The notes under the pieces are model-generated. The model had not been told where the DNA came from and did not search any database. It was given only the letters and a program-made list of their open reading frames with translations. From positions 1 to 64,000 of the forward strand of contig JAFLCB010000012.1 in the NCBI GenBank assembly GCA_017302795.1: DNA of 64,000 nucleotides, given 5' to 3'. How positions within the stretch are numbered: the stretch's first letter is position 1; every line of letters begins with the position of its first letter. Shown piece by piece: positions 25,331-33,085 of the stretch. The DNA comes from Deltaproteobacteria bacterium (GTDB taxonomy: Bacteria > Bdellovibrionota > Bdellovibrionia > Bdellovibrionales > JAMPXM01). Both the position numbers and the translations under genes were made by a program.

Positions 25331-26467
25331 TTATAGGCCGAGATTAAGGTCGAGCTCATTAAGCACTCGATCGAACCGGTAAGTCTGGCGCACAAGCTCT
25401 TTCGAGTTTGTGCCGAATTCTTTCCATTTTGACTCTTCTGATAGTGCGAGGTGGATCGCTGCCTCGAGCGATGCGGTTGATGCGGGCTCAAAAAGCCAGC
25501 CCGTTTTTCCTGGGGCGACGAGGTCCGGCGAGCCGCCAGCATTTGTGGCCAGGCACGGTACACCAGCAAGCTGCGCTTCTAAGAGCGTAAGCGCGAAGTT
25601 TTCTTTGTATGTGGCTAATACAAAGAGATCGAAGGCCGAGAGGTAGCTTGAACCGTCCTCGAGGCGCCCGACTTTGTGAATCCGCGACCGAATCTTAGGC
25701 TTCGTAGACTCTAAATTTTGAAGTTCACGTTCCAATTGGTGGTCGAGAGCGACGGCTTTGGGGTCGCTGGCAGTAGGTGGTCCGATCATAAGAAAGTGAA
25801 GGGACGGATTTTCGCTGAGAAGCGGAATGGCGGCATCAAAAAGTTCCCGACTTCCTTTGCCCTGGTCTACCCGCCCGAGAGTGCCGAATACTTTCGCTTC
25901 TTGTGGAATTTTTAGAAGGTCTCGGGCAGCCGATTTACTTTTTAGGTTTTTCTCAAAGACGTCGATGTCGCGACCGTAATGAACGACCCGAATTTTGTCG
26001 GGTGCCATCGGAAGCTGCTGCTCGAGATTTTTCTTTGACGCCAAGCTCGAGCACCAGAATTGATCAATCATTTTGTAGAGCAAGTAATGAATCGGATCGC
26101 GTTTAGAATGACTGATCCATATGTGGGAATAGAGCACGGTGCAAGAGGTGGACCTTCCGGCCAGCTTCCAGAGAAGACGAGGCCAATGGTTTTTCAACTC
26201 TCGCGTCGAGTGCAGGATGATCGCGTCGAACGACTGAAGGTGAAGTCGATTTATATCAGACTCGACCAAGAAGTGCTGATTTCCGAGCGCTGCCATGTCG
26301 CTTAGTAGTTTAATGTCTAAGGGACTTGCGGCTTTCGTTAGGAAAACGACCTCGTGCTGTTTCTTCGCGTGCCAGAGTGCGACGTCTCGTGCATAGGCTT
26401 CAGCTCCTGAATAGCTGGGGCTTTGATAAACGTGAAGAATACGTTTCTGTCGTGGATGACTGGTCAT
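25331..26467 (-). CDS. Glycosyltransferase family 4
   Basis: A 378-residue GT-B retaining glycosyltransferase, likely cytoplasmic and acting on a surface glycan. The N-terminus RILHVYQSPSYSGAEAYARD is the usual acceptor-side Rossmann start. The donor-side domain has GRVDQGKGSRELFDAA and the EX7E-type motif ENFALTLLEAQLAGVPCLAT. It overlaps the upstream wecE-like gene by 4 nt (ATGA), so the two are co-translated and probably act in one pathway. Substrate unknown. Confidence 0.9.
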   Translation of the reverse strand: MTSHPRQKRILHVYQSPSYSGAEAYARDVALWHAKKQHEVVFLTKAASPLDIKLLSDMAALGNQHFLVESDINRLHLQSFDAIILHSTRELKNHWPRLLWKLAGRSTSCTVLYSHIWISHSKRDPIHYLLYKMIDQFWCSSLASKKNLEQQLPMAPDKIRVVHYGRDIDVFEKNLKSKSAARDLLKIPQEAKVFGTLGRVDQGKGSRELFDAAIPLLSENPSLHFLMIGPPTASDPKAVALDHQLERELQNLESTKPKIRSRIHKVGRLEDGSSYLSAFDLFVLATYKENFALTLLEAQLAGVPCLATNAGGSPDLVAPGKTGWLFEPASTASLEAAIHLALSEESKWKEFGTNSKELVRQTYRFDRVLNELDLNLGL

Positions 26468-27657
26468 TTCGGCTGGAAACCTAGAAAAAAATCTTCGATT
26501 GCCGCCAGCACTCGGGAAGGATCTTCCAGTTCCGCAAACAGCGGAAGTCGAATGATTCGATCCGCAACGCTATCTGTTACGCTCATATGTCCCGCGACAC
26601 GTCCATAGCGACGGCCGCCAGGGCTCGAATGAAGCGGAACGTAATGAAATGGCGCTTGAATTTGAGCGGCTTTTAAATGTTCGATCAAAGCCGTTCTTGT
26701 GGCGAGGTCTTTTGTCAGGAAATAAAATATGTGGCCATTGTGCTGGCAATGTTCTGGTACTACCGGAAGTTGTATCGGCTGCGGCTCGTAAGCAGGAACG
26801 GGCGCAAGTTTTCGACCGATTTCAATCATTCCCTTCTGGTACGTGCTCCAAATCTTTAACCTTCTTTCCGTGATCTCACCGGCGCGTTCAAGTTGAGCCA
26901 AAAGCAGTGCAGCAAGAATATCGCTGGGAAGGTAGGAAGAGCCGAGATCCACCCACGTGTATTTATCGATTTGGCCGCGAAAAAACTGACTGCGGTTGGT
27001 TCCCTTTTCGCGAATGATTTCGGCGCGCAGCCCAGCGGCGTCTGACTTTACGATCAGCGCTCCACCTTCGCCGGACACAATATTTTTTGTTTCATGGAAG
27101 CTAATCGCGCCGAAGTCGCCGATGGTACCAAGCGCTTTTCCTTTGTAAGTGGACATCAGACCTTGAGCAGCATCTTCAACCACCTTTAACCGATGTTTTG
27201 CGGCGATCTCTATGATTGCGTCCATCTCTGCAGCGACACCTGCGTAATGAACAACGAAGATGGCTTTTGTTTTCGGTGTAATCGCTTGTTCAATGAGTTT
27301 TTCATCGATGTTCAAAGTGTCCATGCGAATGTCGACAAATACCGGCACTGCGTGGCGAAGTGCCACCGCGTTCGCCGTCGAAACGAACGTGTAGGAGGGC
27401 ATGATGACTTCATCGCCAGGATTCAAATCGCATAGTAGTGCAGCCATTTCAAGAGCAGCGGTGCACGAGTGAGTAAGTAGAACGCGTGGGGCTTTAAGAT
27501 TTTCAGCAAGCCACGCATGGCACCGTTTGGTGAATGCGCCATCGCCGGATAGTTTTCCTTTAGTAAGTGCCTCGAGCACGTAGGCCTGTTCCCGATCGGA
27601 AATGGAAGGCGAGTGAAAAGGAATGGGTGAATTAGGACTGAGAGTTGGTTTTGACAT
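26464..27657 (-). CDS. wecE: dTDP-4-amino-4,6-dideoxygalactose transaminase (WecE/RffA type)
   Basis: A PLP enzyme that converts dTDP-4-keto-6-deoxyglucose to dTDP-4-amino-4,6-dideoxygalactose. It has 397 residues. Long stretches match the E. coli family pattern: LTHSCTAALEMAALL, PGDEVIMPSYTFVSTANAVA, VVEDAAQGLMSTYKGKALGT and REKGTNRSQFFRGQIDKYTW. The PLP lysine is in ISFHETKNIVSGEGGA. It overlaps the GT4 gene downstream by 4 nt. In enterics the product feeds enterobacterial common antigen; that pathway is not otherwise visible, so an O-antigen or other glycan role is equally possible. Confidence 0.9.
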   Translation of the reverse strand: MSKPTLSPNSPIPFHSPSISDREQAYVLEALTKGKLSGDGAFTKRCHAWLAENLKAPRVLLTHSCTAALEMAALLCDLNPGDEVIMPSYTFVSTANAVALRHAVPVFVDIRMDTLNIDEKLIEQAITPKTKAIFVVHYAGVAAEMDAIIEIAAKHRLKVVEDAAQGLMSTYKGKALGTIGDFGAISFHETKNIVSGEGGALIVKSDAAGLRAEIIREKGTNRSQFFRGQIDKYTWVDLGSSYLPSDILAALLLAQLERAGEITERRLKIWSTYQKGMIEIGRKLAPVPAYEPQPIQLPVVPEHCQHNGHIFYFLTKDLATRTALIEHLKAAQIQAPFHYVPLHSSPGGRRYGRVAGHMSVTDSVADRIIRLPLFAELEDPSRVLAAIEDFFLGFQPK

Positions 27658-27712
27658 CGATCTCCGCTCTTGAGAGGTTCTACCGAGTTAAATGGGTGCG
27701 GCGGGAGGTTTT

Positions 27713-28837
27713 GTGCAGCGCGTGGGCTGGATCCGAATGGGGGCACTGGGAGATCTCTTGGTGGGCCTTGCGAGTCTTCGCGAAATTATTGATCAGTGGC
27801 CACAGGCGAAAATCTCGGTGATTGGACCTAAACTTTGGCTGGAAATTTTGGAACCGGGATTCTGGCCAGAAATCGACCGAGTTGTAGTCCTAGAACGAAA
27901 GAAAACCGCTGCTTCGGTTTACCAACGTTCTGCTCGTTTCGCTGGCGGCCAGGAGCAAGGCCCAGAGCAAGTTTGGCAGCTTACCTCAACGAGCGGTTGG
28001 ACATTGAGGCAAGAAATCGAGACCGGATACGATGTTTTATTTAACACCCGGGTGGATTCTCCGCGGGAGGCTTTTCCGGCTTTTTGGGCGAGAGTTCCCG
28101 AGCGGTGGGGGGCGGCGAGCGGCTTAGCTCGTTTCATCTACACTCATCGGGGAACCCATTATGGAAAAGATCCGCTGCTTCACGAGCGTGATGTGCCGCT
28201 TCTGCTGCAAGATGAAATCACTGACCGATCGAGGCTTTCTGCCTATTCGACCCTGCAATCGCGAATTGAGAACTCGCCGCGCATCGAAAAGTGGCGGAAG
28301 AGAGGGCTTCCGTGTCCACGCGAAGTTTCCAAACTTCAGAGCGACGAAAAGTTATTCCTTGTGAATCCAACGTCGAGCCGACGTGAAAAGGCGTGGCCAA
28401 GTAAGAAGTTTTACGAGTTGCTTCAGACTCTAAACGCATCGCCAGAGTTCCTCGGTGTCGAACTCAAAGTATTGGGTGCGCCATCCGAAACCGATTGGTT
28501 GAACGAAGTTTCGCGCGGCGAATTTGCAATTGTCCAACCGCCAAACATAGGCGAGCTGTTTAGTACCGTCGCTAAGGCGTGCCTCATGTTGACGAATACA
28601 AGTTCCGTGCAGTTTATTGCGGCAGCGACGGCGACCCCGGTGGTGACTTTGATGGGACGCGCTCGACCCGAGATTTGGGGACCGTTAGGACCAAAGGATC
28701 TCGTTGTTCGTGGCTCTGAGCCGTCCAATATAGAATCGCTGTTTGAGCGCGAGCAAAAGGCTTACGAATCGATCGAGCTTGAAGAAGTCAAAGCGGCCGT
28801 GATTCGACAGTTTCAGTCTATTCAGAAATCAATTTGA
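27713..28837 (+). CDS. Glycosyltransferase family 9 (heptosyltransferase-like)
   Basis: A GT9 enzyme, the group that adds heptose from ADP-heptose to lipopolysaccharide core. It has 374 residues from GTG 27713, chosen because GGAGG precedes it and the protein then begins with the family start VGWIRMGALGDLL. ATG 27692 would add seven residues. Later landmarks are LVNPTSSRREKAWPSKKFYELL (given as NPTSSRREKAWP) and the acceptor loop LTNTSSVQFIAAATATPVVTLMG (given as TNTSSVQFIAAATATP). The usual D-S-G of this loop is N-T-S here. The 3' end overlaps a convergent gene by 20 nt. Confidence 0.85.
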   Translation: MQRVGWIRMGALGDLLVGLASLREIIDQWPQAKISVIGPKLWLEILEPGFWPEIDRVVVLERKKTAASVYQRSARFAGGQEQGPEQVWQLTSTSGWTLRQEIETGYDVLFNTRVDSPREAFPAFWARVPERWGAASGLARFIYTHRGTHYGKDPLLHERDVPLLLQDEITDRSRLSAYSTLQSRIENSPRIEKWRKRGLPCPREVSKLQSDEKLFLVNPTSSRREKAWPSKKFYELLQTLNASPEFLGVELKVLGAPSETDWLNEVSRGEFAIVQPPNIGELFSTVAKACLMLTNTSSVQFIAAATATPVVTLMGRARPEIWGPLGPKDLVVRGSEPSNIESLFEREQKAYESIELEEVKAAVIRQFQSIQKSI

Positions 28838-29225
28838 AAAATGCCTTTGGGTCGGTCAATTGATAAGCGGGCGCCAAGACTTTGTTGAGCGGGGCAACAA
28901 CCCCGTCCGCGCTGACCAGCCAAATATTGGATCGCTCCGAGTCTTCCATTTTCAGCGAATACGGCCAAATCAGGATTCCAGAGTGTTTTTTAAGCGCATC
29001 GGTTTTTGTTTTCATTGACCAAATCTTTTGAAACCGTTCGAGCTCCATTTCAGATTCGAGCACTTTCAGAATCTGGTTGGAGTCGTCGACGCGCTTTAAG
29101 ACAGCAATGCGAATTATTTTGGATTCAGATTTTACCACAGCTTTTTCTCCAACGGCGGCAGGCGCAATTGCGCCCAAGCAGATCAATAAAATTATACCGA
29201 ATAAGGTGTTTGAGGCTTGAGGCAT
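28818..29225 (-). CDS. Uncharacterised secreted protein
   Basis: A 135-residue protein with a signal peptide (hydrophobic core FGIILLICLGAIAPAAV, cleavage likely near residue 26). The mature part is mixed alpha/beta with KMEDSERSNIWLVSADGVVAPLN. No family recognised. Its 3' end overlaps the GT9 gene on the other strand by 20 nt, with no terminator between. Confidence 0.65.
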   Translation of the reverse strand: MPQASNTLFGIILLICLGAIAPAAVGEKAVVKSESKIIRIAVLKRVDDSNQILKVLESEMELERFQKIWSMKTKTDALKKHSGILIWPYSLKMEDSERSNIWLVSADGVVAPLNKVLAPAYQLTDPKAFFKLISE

Positions 29226-29294
29226 GCTGGAAGTTTAGCCGGCCATCGGTCGATGTGGGAGACCAGAAATGGCACCTCTCATTGGAAATTTTAG

Positions 29295-29438
29295 ATGCTC
29301 GGAGGAGGTATTCGGGCTCATAGCGAATTCACCGAGCCGCCGGTCGTTGCGGATGTCGGTACTGTAACTGCAATCCTTCGTGGCGTCGGCAGACCAGAAG
29401 GTTTGCGAGACGATGATCTTATAAAAAAAAAGAGATGA
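29295..29438 (+). CDS. Possible small protein ending at a poly-A run
   Basis: ATG 29295 follows an in-frame TAG directly and opens 47 codons with protein-like content (HSEFTEPPVVADVGTVTAIL, RPEGLRDDDLIKKKR). It ends at TGA 29436 just after a run of nine A. A GGAGGAGG lies inside the first codons rather than upstream. A one-base shift in the A run would extend the frame another 50 codons across the next gene's start. Uncertain. Confidence 0.3.
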   Translation: MLGGGIRAHSEFTEPPVVADVGTVTAILRGVGRPEGLRDDDLIKKKR

Positions 29439-29467
29439 TCTAGAAGAAAAGATTGGAATCGATAGCT

Positions 29468-29908
29468 ATGCGCTCGGTATTTTTGAAATCAGCAGACGTA
29501 AAATCAGTCATGACGGTCCTTTTGATACAAGCGACTTTACTGGTTGGAATGGCCGGCCTTGGAGCGTCTAAAGCTCTGGCGGGTGATTTGACCACTTCAG
29601 AATCCATCGTCGGTTACGCACGTGAAAGCCTCACGGTCGCTCTTGGCGACGAATATCGCTTAAAGCCGGGCACGATTGAGATCGAAGATGACGCAGGAAT
29701 GGATATTGGCAACGCCTTTCTATCTCTTGTCGGTGCTGAGGCGAAAAAATATAATGTTCGTTTCGCAGCCTACGACCGAAATGGCGATACTTTCCGGGGT
29801 CAAACCAAGATGAATATCAAGGCCATATCGAATCTCGAAGAAAAAAAAAGAAGACGACAACAACACGACTTTACGCGGAACAGACCAGGGCACTGGCCGC
29901 ATGATTAA
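29468..29908 (+). CDS. Uncharacterised secreted protein, probably frameshifted near its end
   Basis: From ATG 29468 the frame gives 146 residues with a signal peptide (VMTVLLIQATLLVGMAGLGA, then SKALAG as cleavage region). The mature part includes ESIVGYARESLTVALGDEY and YNVRFAAYDRNGDTF. After NLEEKK the frame meets a run of nine A (29840-29848), and the remaining 17 residues are basic and unlike the rest. The neighbouring frame continues more plausibly (EDDNNTTLRGTDQGTGRMIK) to TAG 29985. Either the gene is shifted by one base or it uses slippage at the A run. No family recognised. Confidence 0.5.
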   Translation: MRSVFLKSADVKSVMTVLLIQATLLVGMAGLGASKALAGDLTTSESIVGYARESLTVALGDEYRLKPGTIEIEDDAGMDIGNAFLSLVGAEAKKYNVRFAAYDRNGDTFRGQTKMNIKAISNLEEKKRRRQQHDFTRNRPGHWPHD

Positions 29909-29978
29909 AATTCAACTGGTTTCGTACTTGCCGCCATCGCAGCCAGTCTCGCCAAAGCAGATGTACCTCTTTCGAGTT

Positions 29979-30389
29979 TCAAAGTAGATCCCAACGAAAT
30001 TCCATTGGCGCTTCAAGAGCCTCCGCGAGGCTCTTTGCCACCGGGCATGTCCTGGCAATTGTCTCAAGTTTTTCGCGTTCTTTTTCGCTGATTCTTCCTG
30101 GCATTCGAATTTCAACAGTCAACCGAGCCACCCGCCGTGGGTTTGCCGCCATCTCTTTTGTCACTTCGGCTGTCGCTCCGCGCATGTCGAGGCCATCTTT
30201 TTCAGCACTGATAGCCATCACAGTTAGCAGGCAGCTTCCAAGAGCAGCTGCGACGAGATCGGTCGGAGAGAATGTTTCTCCACGACCATTGTTGTCTTTT
30301 GGAGCATCTGTTTCTATGACAGAGTGAGACGGTCCGTGGGTTATTCGAGTATGTTTGTCGCCCTGGTAGACAGCTTGGATTTTGACCAT
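29979..30389 (-). CDS. OsmC/Ohr-family protein
   Basis: A 136-residue OsmC-superfamily protein; members reduce organic hydroperoxides with two cysteines. The conserved cysteines are in LVAAALGSCLLTVMA (about residue 53) and ARTCPVAKSLAEAL (about residue 117), spaced as in the family. The SPTDLVAAALG start of the long helix is typical. It is closer to the YhfA-like branch than to Ohr. It is a single gene, transcribed away from lemA, and overlaps the end of the frameshifted frame on the opposite strand. Confidence 0.88.
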   Translation of the reverse strand: MVKIQAVYQGDKHTRITHGPSHSVIETDAPKDNNGRGETFSPTDLVAAALGSCLLTVMAISAEKDGLDMRGATAEVTKEMAANPRRVARLTVEIRMPGRISEKEREKLETIARTCPVAKSLAEALEAPMEFRWDLL

Positions 30390-30465
30390 ACATTGTAGTT
30401 AGCCATTCGTAGGGCAGTAGGCAACAAGTCGCTGTCGAGTAATGCGAGGCCAACCAGGAGAACTG

Positions 30466-31089
30466 ATGATGGGAAATGTGAGTTTAGGAATTGGTGACAT
30501 GAAAAGGTTTGGTCTTCTGATAGCACTAGTGGGCGTGGTGTTGACGTCAGCTGTAGGCTGCGGAATTCAATCGATCCCGATGGCTAAAAACGACGTCGAT
30601 GCGACGCTCGCTGAGGTGACCAACCAGTACAAGCGCCGGGCAGATCTTATTCCCAATCTCGTTGAGACCGTGAAGGGATACGCGAAACAAGAAAACTCGA
30701 CACTTGTCGCGGTCACGGAAGCGCGGGCGAAGGCGACTTCAATGAACATCGACCCTTCGAAAGTAACGCCGGATCAATTGCAGAAGTTCTCTGAGGCTCA
30801 AGGTCAACTTTCACAGGCGCTTGGAAGACTTTTGGCGGTTTCAGAGAATTATCCAGATTTAAAATCCAATCAAAACTTTCGCGACCTCCAGGCGCAGCTC
30901 GAAGGAACTGAGAACCGCATCACCGTGGCGCGCAATCGGTATATTGAATCCATCAAGGTGTTCAATAACCTTGTGACCGTCTTTCCGACGAGCCTTACAA
31001 ATTCCTTTCATTTTAAATTTCAACCAATGCCTCAGTTTGGTGCCGAAGTGACCGAGGAAGAGAAAAAAGCTCCTCCGGTGAAATTCTAA
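30466..31089 (+). CDS. LemA-family lipoprotein-like protein
   Basis: A 207-residue LemA-family protein. From ATG 30466 (AGGAG 5 nt upstream; ATG 30469 is equally possible) a hydrophobic start ends in TSAVGCG, a possible lipobox. The helical LemA core contains YKRRADLIPNLVETVKGYA and ESIKVFNNLVTVFPTS, the usual signature. It is 2 nt ahead of a TPM-domain gene, followed by another, a common three-gene arrangement. Function in bacteria is poorly known. Confidence 0.92.
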   Translation: MMGNVSLGIGDMKRFGLLIALVGVVLTSAVGCGIQSIPMAKNDVDATLAEVTNQYKRRADLIPNLVETVKGYAKQENSTLVAVTEARAKATSMNIDPSKVTPDQLQKFSEAQGQLSQALGRLLAVSENYPDLKSNQNFRDLQAQLEGTENRITVARNRYIESIKVFNNLVTVFPTSLTNSFHFKFQPMPQFGAEVTEEEKKAPPVKF

Positions 31090-31091
31090 CG

Positions 31092-31886
31092 ATGTTGAAA
31101 TTTGTGCGCTTCGGAAATTTTGAGCCGATCATTGCCATTGGCCTCATGCTGCTGACGATTTTCACCAGCGCTGCGCACGCTGATTTTGTTGTTCCACGTT
31201 TGACAGGACCAGTTGTCGATCAAGCGAATGTGCTAACTGAGGAAGTGGCGCGTGAACTCGAGTTCACGATTCGTAGGTTACAGGAATCTGGCGGGCCGCA
31301 GGTCAATGTTGTCGTTGTTGAGTCTCTCTCGGGTTTACCCATCGAGTCTGCCGCAATCAAAATCGCAGATGCGTGGAAGCTCGGCGATCAAACACGGGAT
31401 GATGGTGTGATTCTGTTGGTCTCGATGAATGACCGAAAAATTCGAATTGAAGTTGGTCAGGGCCTAGAAGGTACGCTGACAGATCTCGATAGTAAGCGGA
31501 TCATTGATGAACAAATGACTCCCGCGTTTCGCACTGGGCAAGCGAGTTATGGAATTTTGCTAGGTAGTCGGGCGATCATGGCAAAGATTGCTCCGCAGCA
31601 GGTGAAATCAGAGTTTGCCGCACTTCCTGTTCGAACTCCGACCCGTTCGCGCGAACTTCCACTTCCACTTCTATTAGTGTTGATTGTGATCGCGATCATC
31701 GGCAGCAGGCTTCAGAAGCGCGGACGATACCGTCGATTTCGAGGGTACGATCCCTCGCGCTCGGCAGGAGGCTGGACGTCAGGCGGCGGTGGCTGGTCGG
31801 GTGGGAGTTCTGGTGGATCATCCAGCGGCGGCTGGTCAGGCGGTGGCGGCGGATTTTCCGGCGGCGGCGCCTCGGGAGGTTGGTAA
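31092..31886 (+). CDS. TPM-domain protein with glycine-rich C-terminus (YgcG-like)
   Basis: A 264-residue envelope protein. A signal peptide (about 1-31, ending AAHADF) precedes the TPM domain (about 35-175: VVDQANVLTEEVARELE, DDGVILLVSMNDRKIRIEVG, and RTGQASYGILLGSRAI). A single membrane segment (LPLPLLLVLIVIAIIGS) and a Gly/Ser/Trp-rich tail (GGWSGGGGGFSGGGASGGW) end it, as in YgcG proteins. It overlaps the next gene by 1 nt (TAATG). Confidence 0.92.
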   Translation: MLKFVRFGNFEPIIAIGLMLLTIFTSAAHADFVVPRLTGPVVDQANVLTEEVARELEFTIRRLQESGGPQVNVVVVESLSGLPIESAAIKIADAWKLGDQTRDDGVILLVSMNDRKIRIEVGQGLEGTLTDLDSKRIIDEQMTPAFRTGQASYGILLGSRAIMAKIAPQQVKSEFAALPVRTPTRSRELPLPLLLVLIVIAIIGSRLQKRGRYRRFRGYDPSRSAGGWTSGGGGWSGGSSGGSSSGGWSGGGGGFSGGGASGGW

Positions 31887-32629
31887 TGTTGCGCAAGGAA
31901 CTTCCGGATTGGATCGGCGAATATCTTTCTTACGAAGAGGCCGAGCGAATTGAAAATGCAGTGATGGAAGTAGAGCGAAAAACGTCGGCTGAGATTGTCC
32001 CAATGATTGTTCGCCGATCGACCATGAAAGCGACCGGCGACCGAATGATTTTCTGGATTTGCTTCGGCATTTTCGGAATCGGAGGTGCTACCTGGTTCGC
32101 CTTCGTCGGCGGAATTGATGAGGTCCTTTTAGGGAAGCTCATAGAAAAGTTTGGTCTTTGGCCAAACGAATGGATGTATCGAATACTAGCAGGACTGGCC
32201 GAAACTATTGTCGCAGGAGCGATGTTTTTAGTTTCGTGGTTTGTTGCTGGATTTTTCGCCGACCTCGATTGGGTCCACCGCCTTGTTTTCCCTCCGAGAG
32301 ATCAGGCCCTGCAGGTAGAGCATCGTGCACAGGCCGAGTTTTTCGCTTCGGATCTGCGCTCAACTTCGGGAAAGACAGGTGTCCTCATTTTTATTTCCTT
32401 GCTCGAGCACCGAGCTGTGATTTTAGCCGACGAGGCTATTTCAACGAAGCTTGATAAGGAAGTCTGGAAATCGACGCTTGAGACTTTAGTGAAAGCGATT
32501 GCTAACGGCGAAATGGCACGCGGCTATGCGGCGACCGTCGGGATTGTCGGGCGTCTTTTGGAGCCGCATTTTCCAGTCGCTGAGACGAACCATAACGAGC
32601 TTTCAGATCGTTTGCGGATCAAAGAGTAA
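31886..32629 (+). CDS. Second TPM-domain membrane protein
   Basis: A 247-residue protein from ATG 31886, preceded by GGGAGG. The start overlaps the previous stop by 1 nt. The N-terminal part (ERIENAVMEVERKTSAEIVPMIV) and the later part (TGVLIFISLLEHRAVILAD) are the two halves of a TPM domain, split by two hydrophobic segments (about 53-75 and 108-130). It completes the lemA-TPM-TPM operon. Role unknown; related proteins are linked to membrane or protein-complex maintenance. Confidence 0.85.
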   Translation: MLRKELPDWIGEYLSYEEAERIENAVMEVERKTSAEIVPMIVRRSTMKATGDRMIFWICFGIFGIGGATWFAFVGGIDEVLLGKLIEKFGLWPNEWMYRILAGLAETIVAGAMFLVSWFVAGFFADLDWVHRLVFPPRDQALQVEHRAQAEFFASDLRSTSGKTGVLIFISLLEHRAVILADEAISTKLDKEVWKSTLETLVKAIANGEMARGYAATVGIVGRLLEPHFPVAETNHNELSDRLRIKE

Positions 32630-32652
32630 GTCCTCAATCAAATAGAAATGGC

Positions 32653-32682
32653 GCGCATAGCCCAATAGAAATTGCTATACGC
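32653..32682. repeat. Inverted repeat between converging genes
   Basis: GCGCATAGC (32653-32661) and GCTATACGC (32674-32682) match in 8 of 9 pairs, with a 12-nt loop. It lies between the TPM gene and the converging erpA-like gene and overlaps the latter's stop. No T-run on either side. Confidence 0.4.
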
Positions 32683-33001
32683 CGAAAGATGAACCGCAGC
32701 CGCAAGATTTGGCTGCGTTGGGGTTTGAAAAGATAAAGCCTTTTCCGTTCAGGCCACCCTCAAAGTCGAGGGTCATGCCAGCAACGTAGAGAAAGCTTTT
32801 TTTATCAATCACGACGCGTGTTCCGTGCTGATCGAAAACCTTATCATCGCCCGTGGTCTGAGTATCAAAGTCGAGTTTATAGGACATGCCCGAGCAGCCA
32901 CCCGCTACAATTTTAACCCGTAAAAAACCCTCAGCATTGACCGCTGATTCGGTTTTCAATTTTTCGATTTGTTTTGCTGCGGTTTCACTGAGTTGGACCA
33001 T
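32675..33001 (-). CDS. A-type iron-sulfur carrier (ErpA/IscA family)
   Basis: Delivers Fe-S clusters to apo-enzymes. It has 108 residues. The three cluster cysteines are present: GGCSGMSYKL (C36) and SCGCGSSF near the C-terminus. The family fold is otherwise complete (KIVAGGCSG, FSNPNAAKSCGCG). The gene is transcribed alone on the minus strand, towards the TPM operon. ErpA and IscA cannot be told apart from sequence alone here. Confidence 0.93.
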   Translation of the reverse strand: MVQLSETAAKQIEKLKTESAVNAEGFLRVKIVAGGCSGMSYKLDFDTQTTGDDKVFDQHGTRVVIDKKSFLYVAGMTLDFEGGLNGKGFIFSNPNAAKSCGCGSSFGV

Positions 33002-33085
33002 AGAACTAGTCTATCAAAAACTTCCCCAGTTCGCAAAGGCCTGGCCTTGTTTCATTTTTAATCCAATTTAAACTGATTTGACGGG

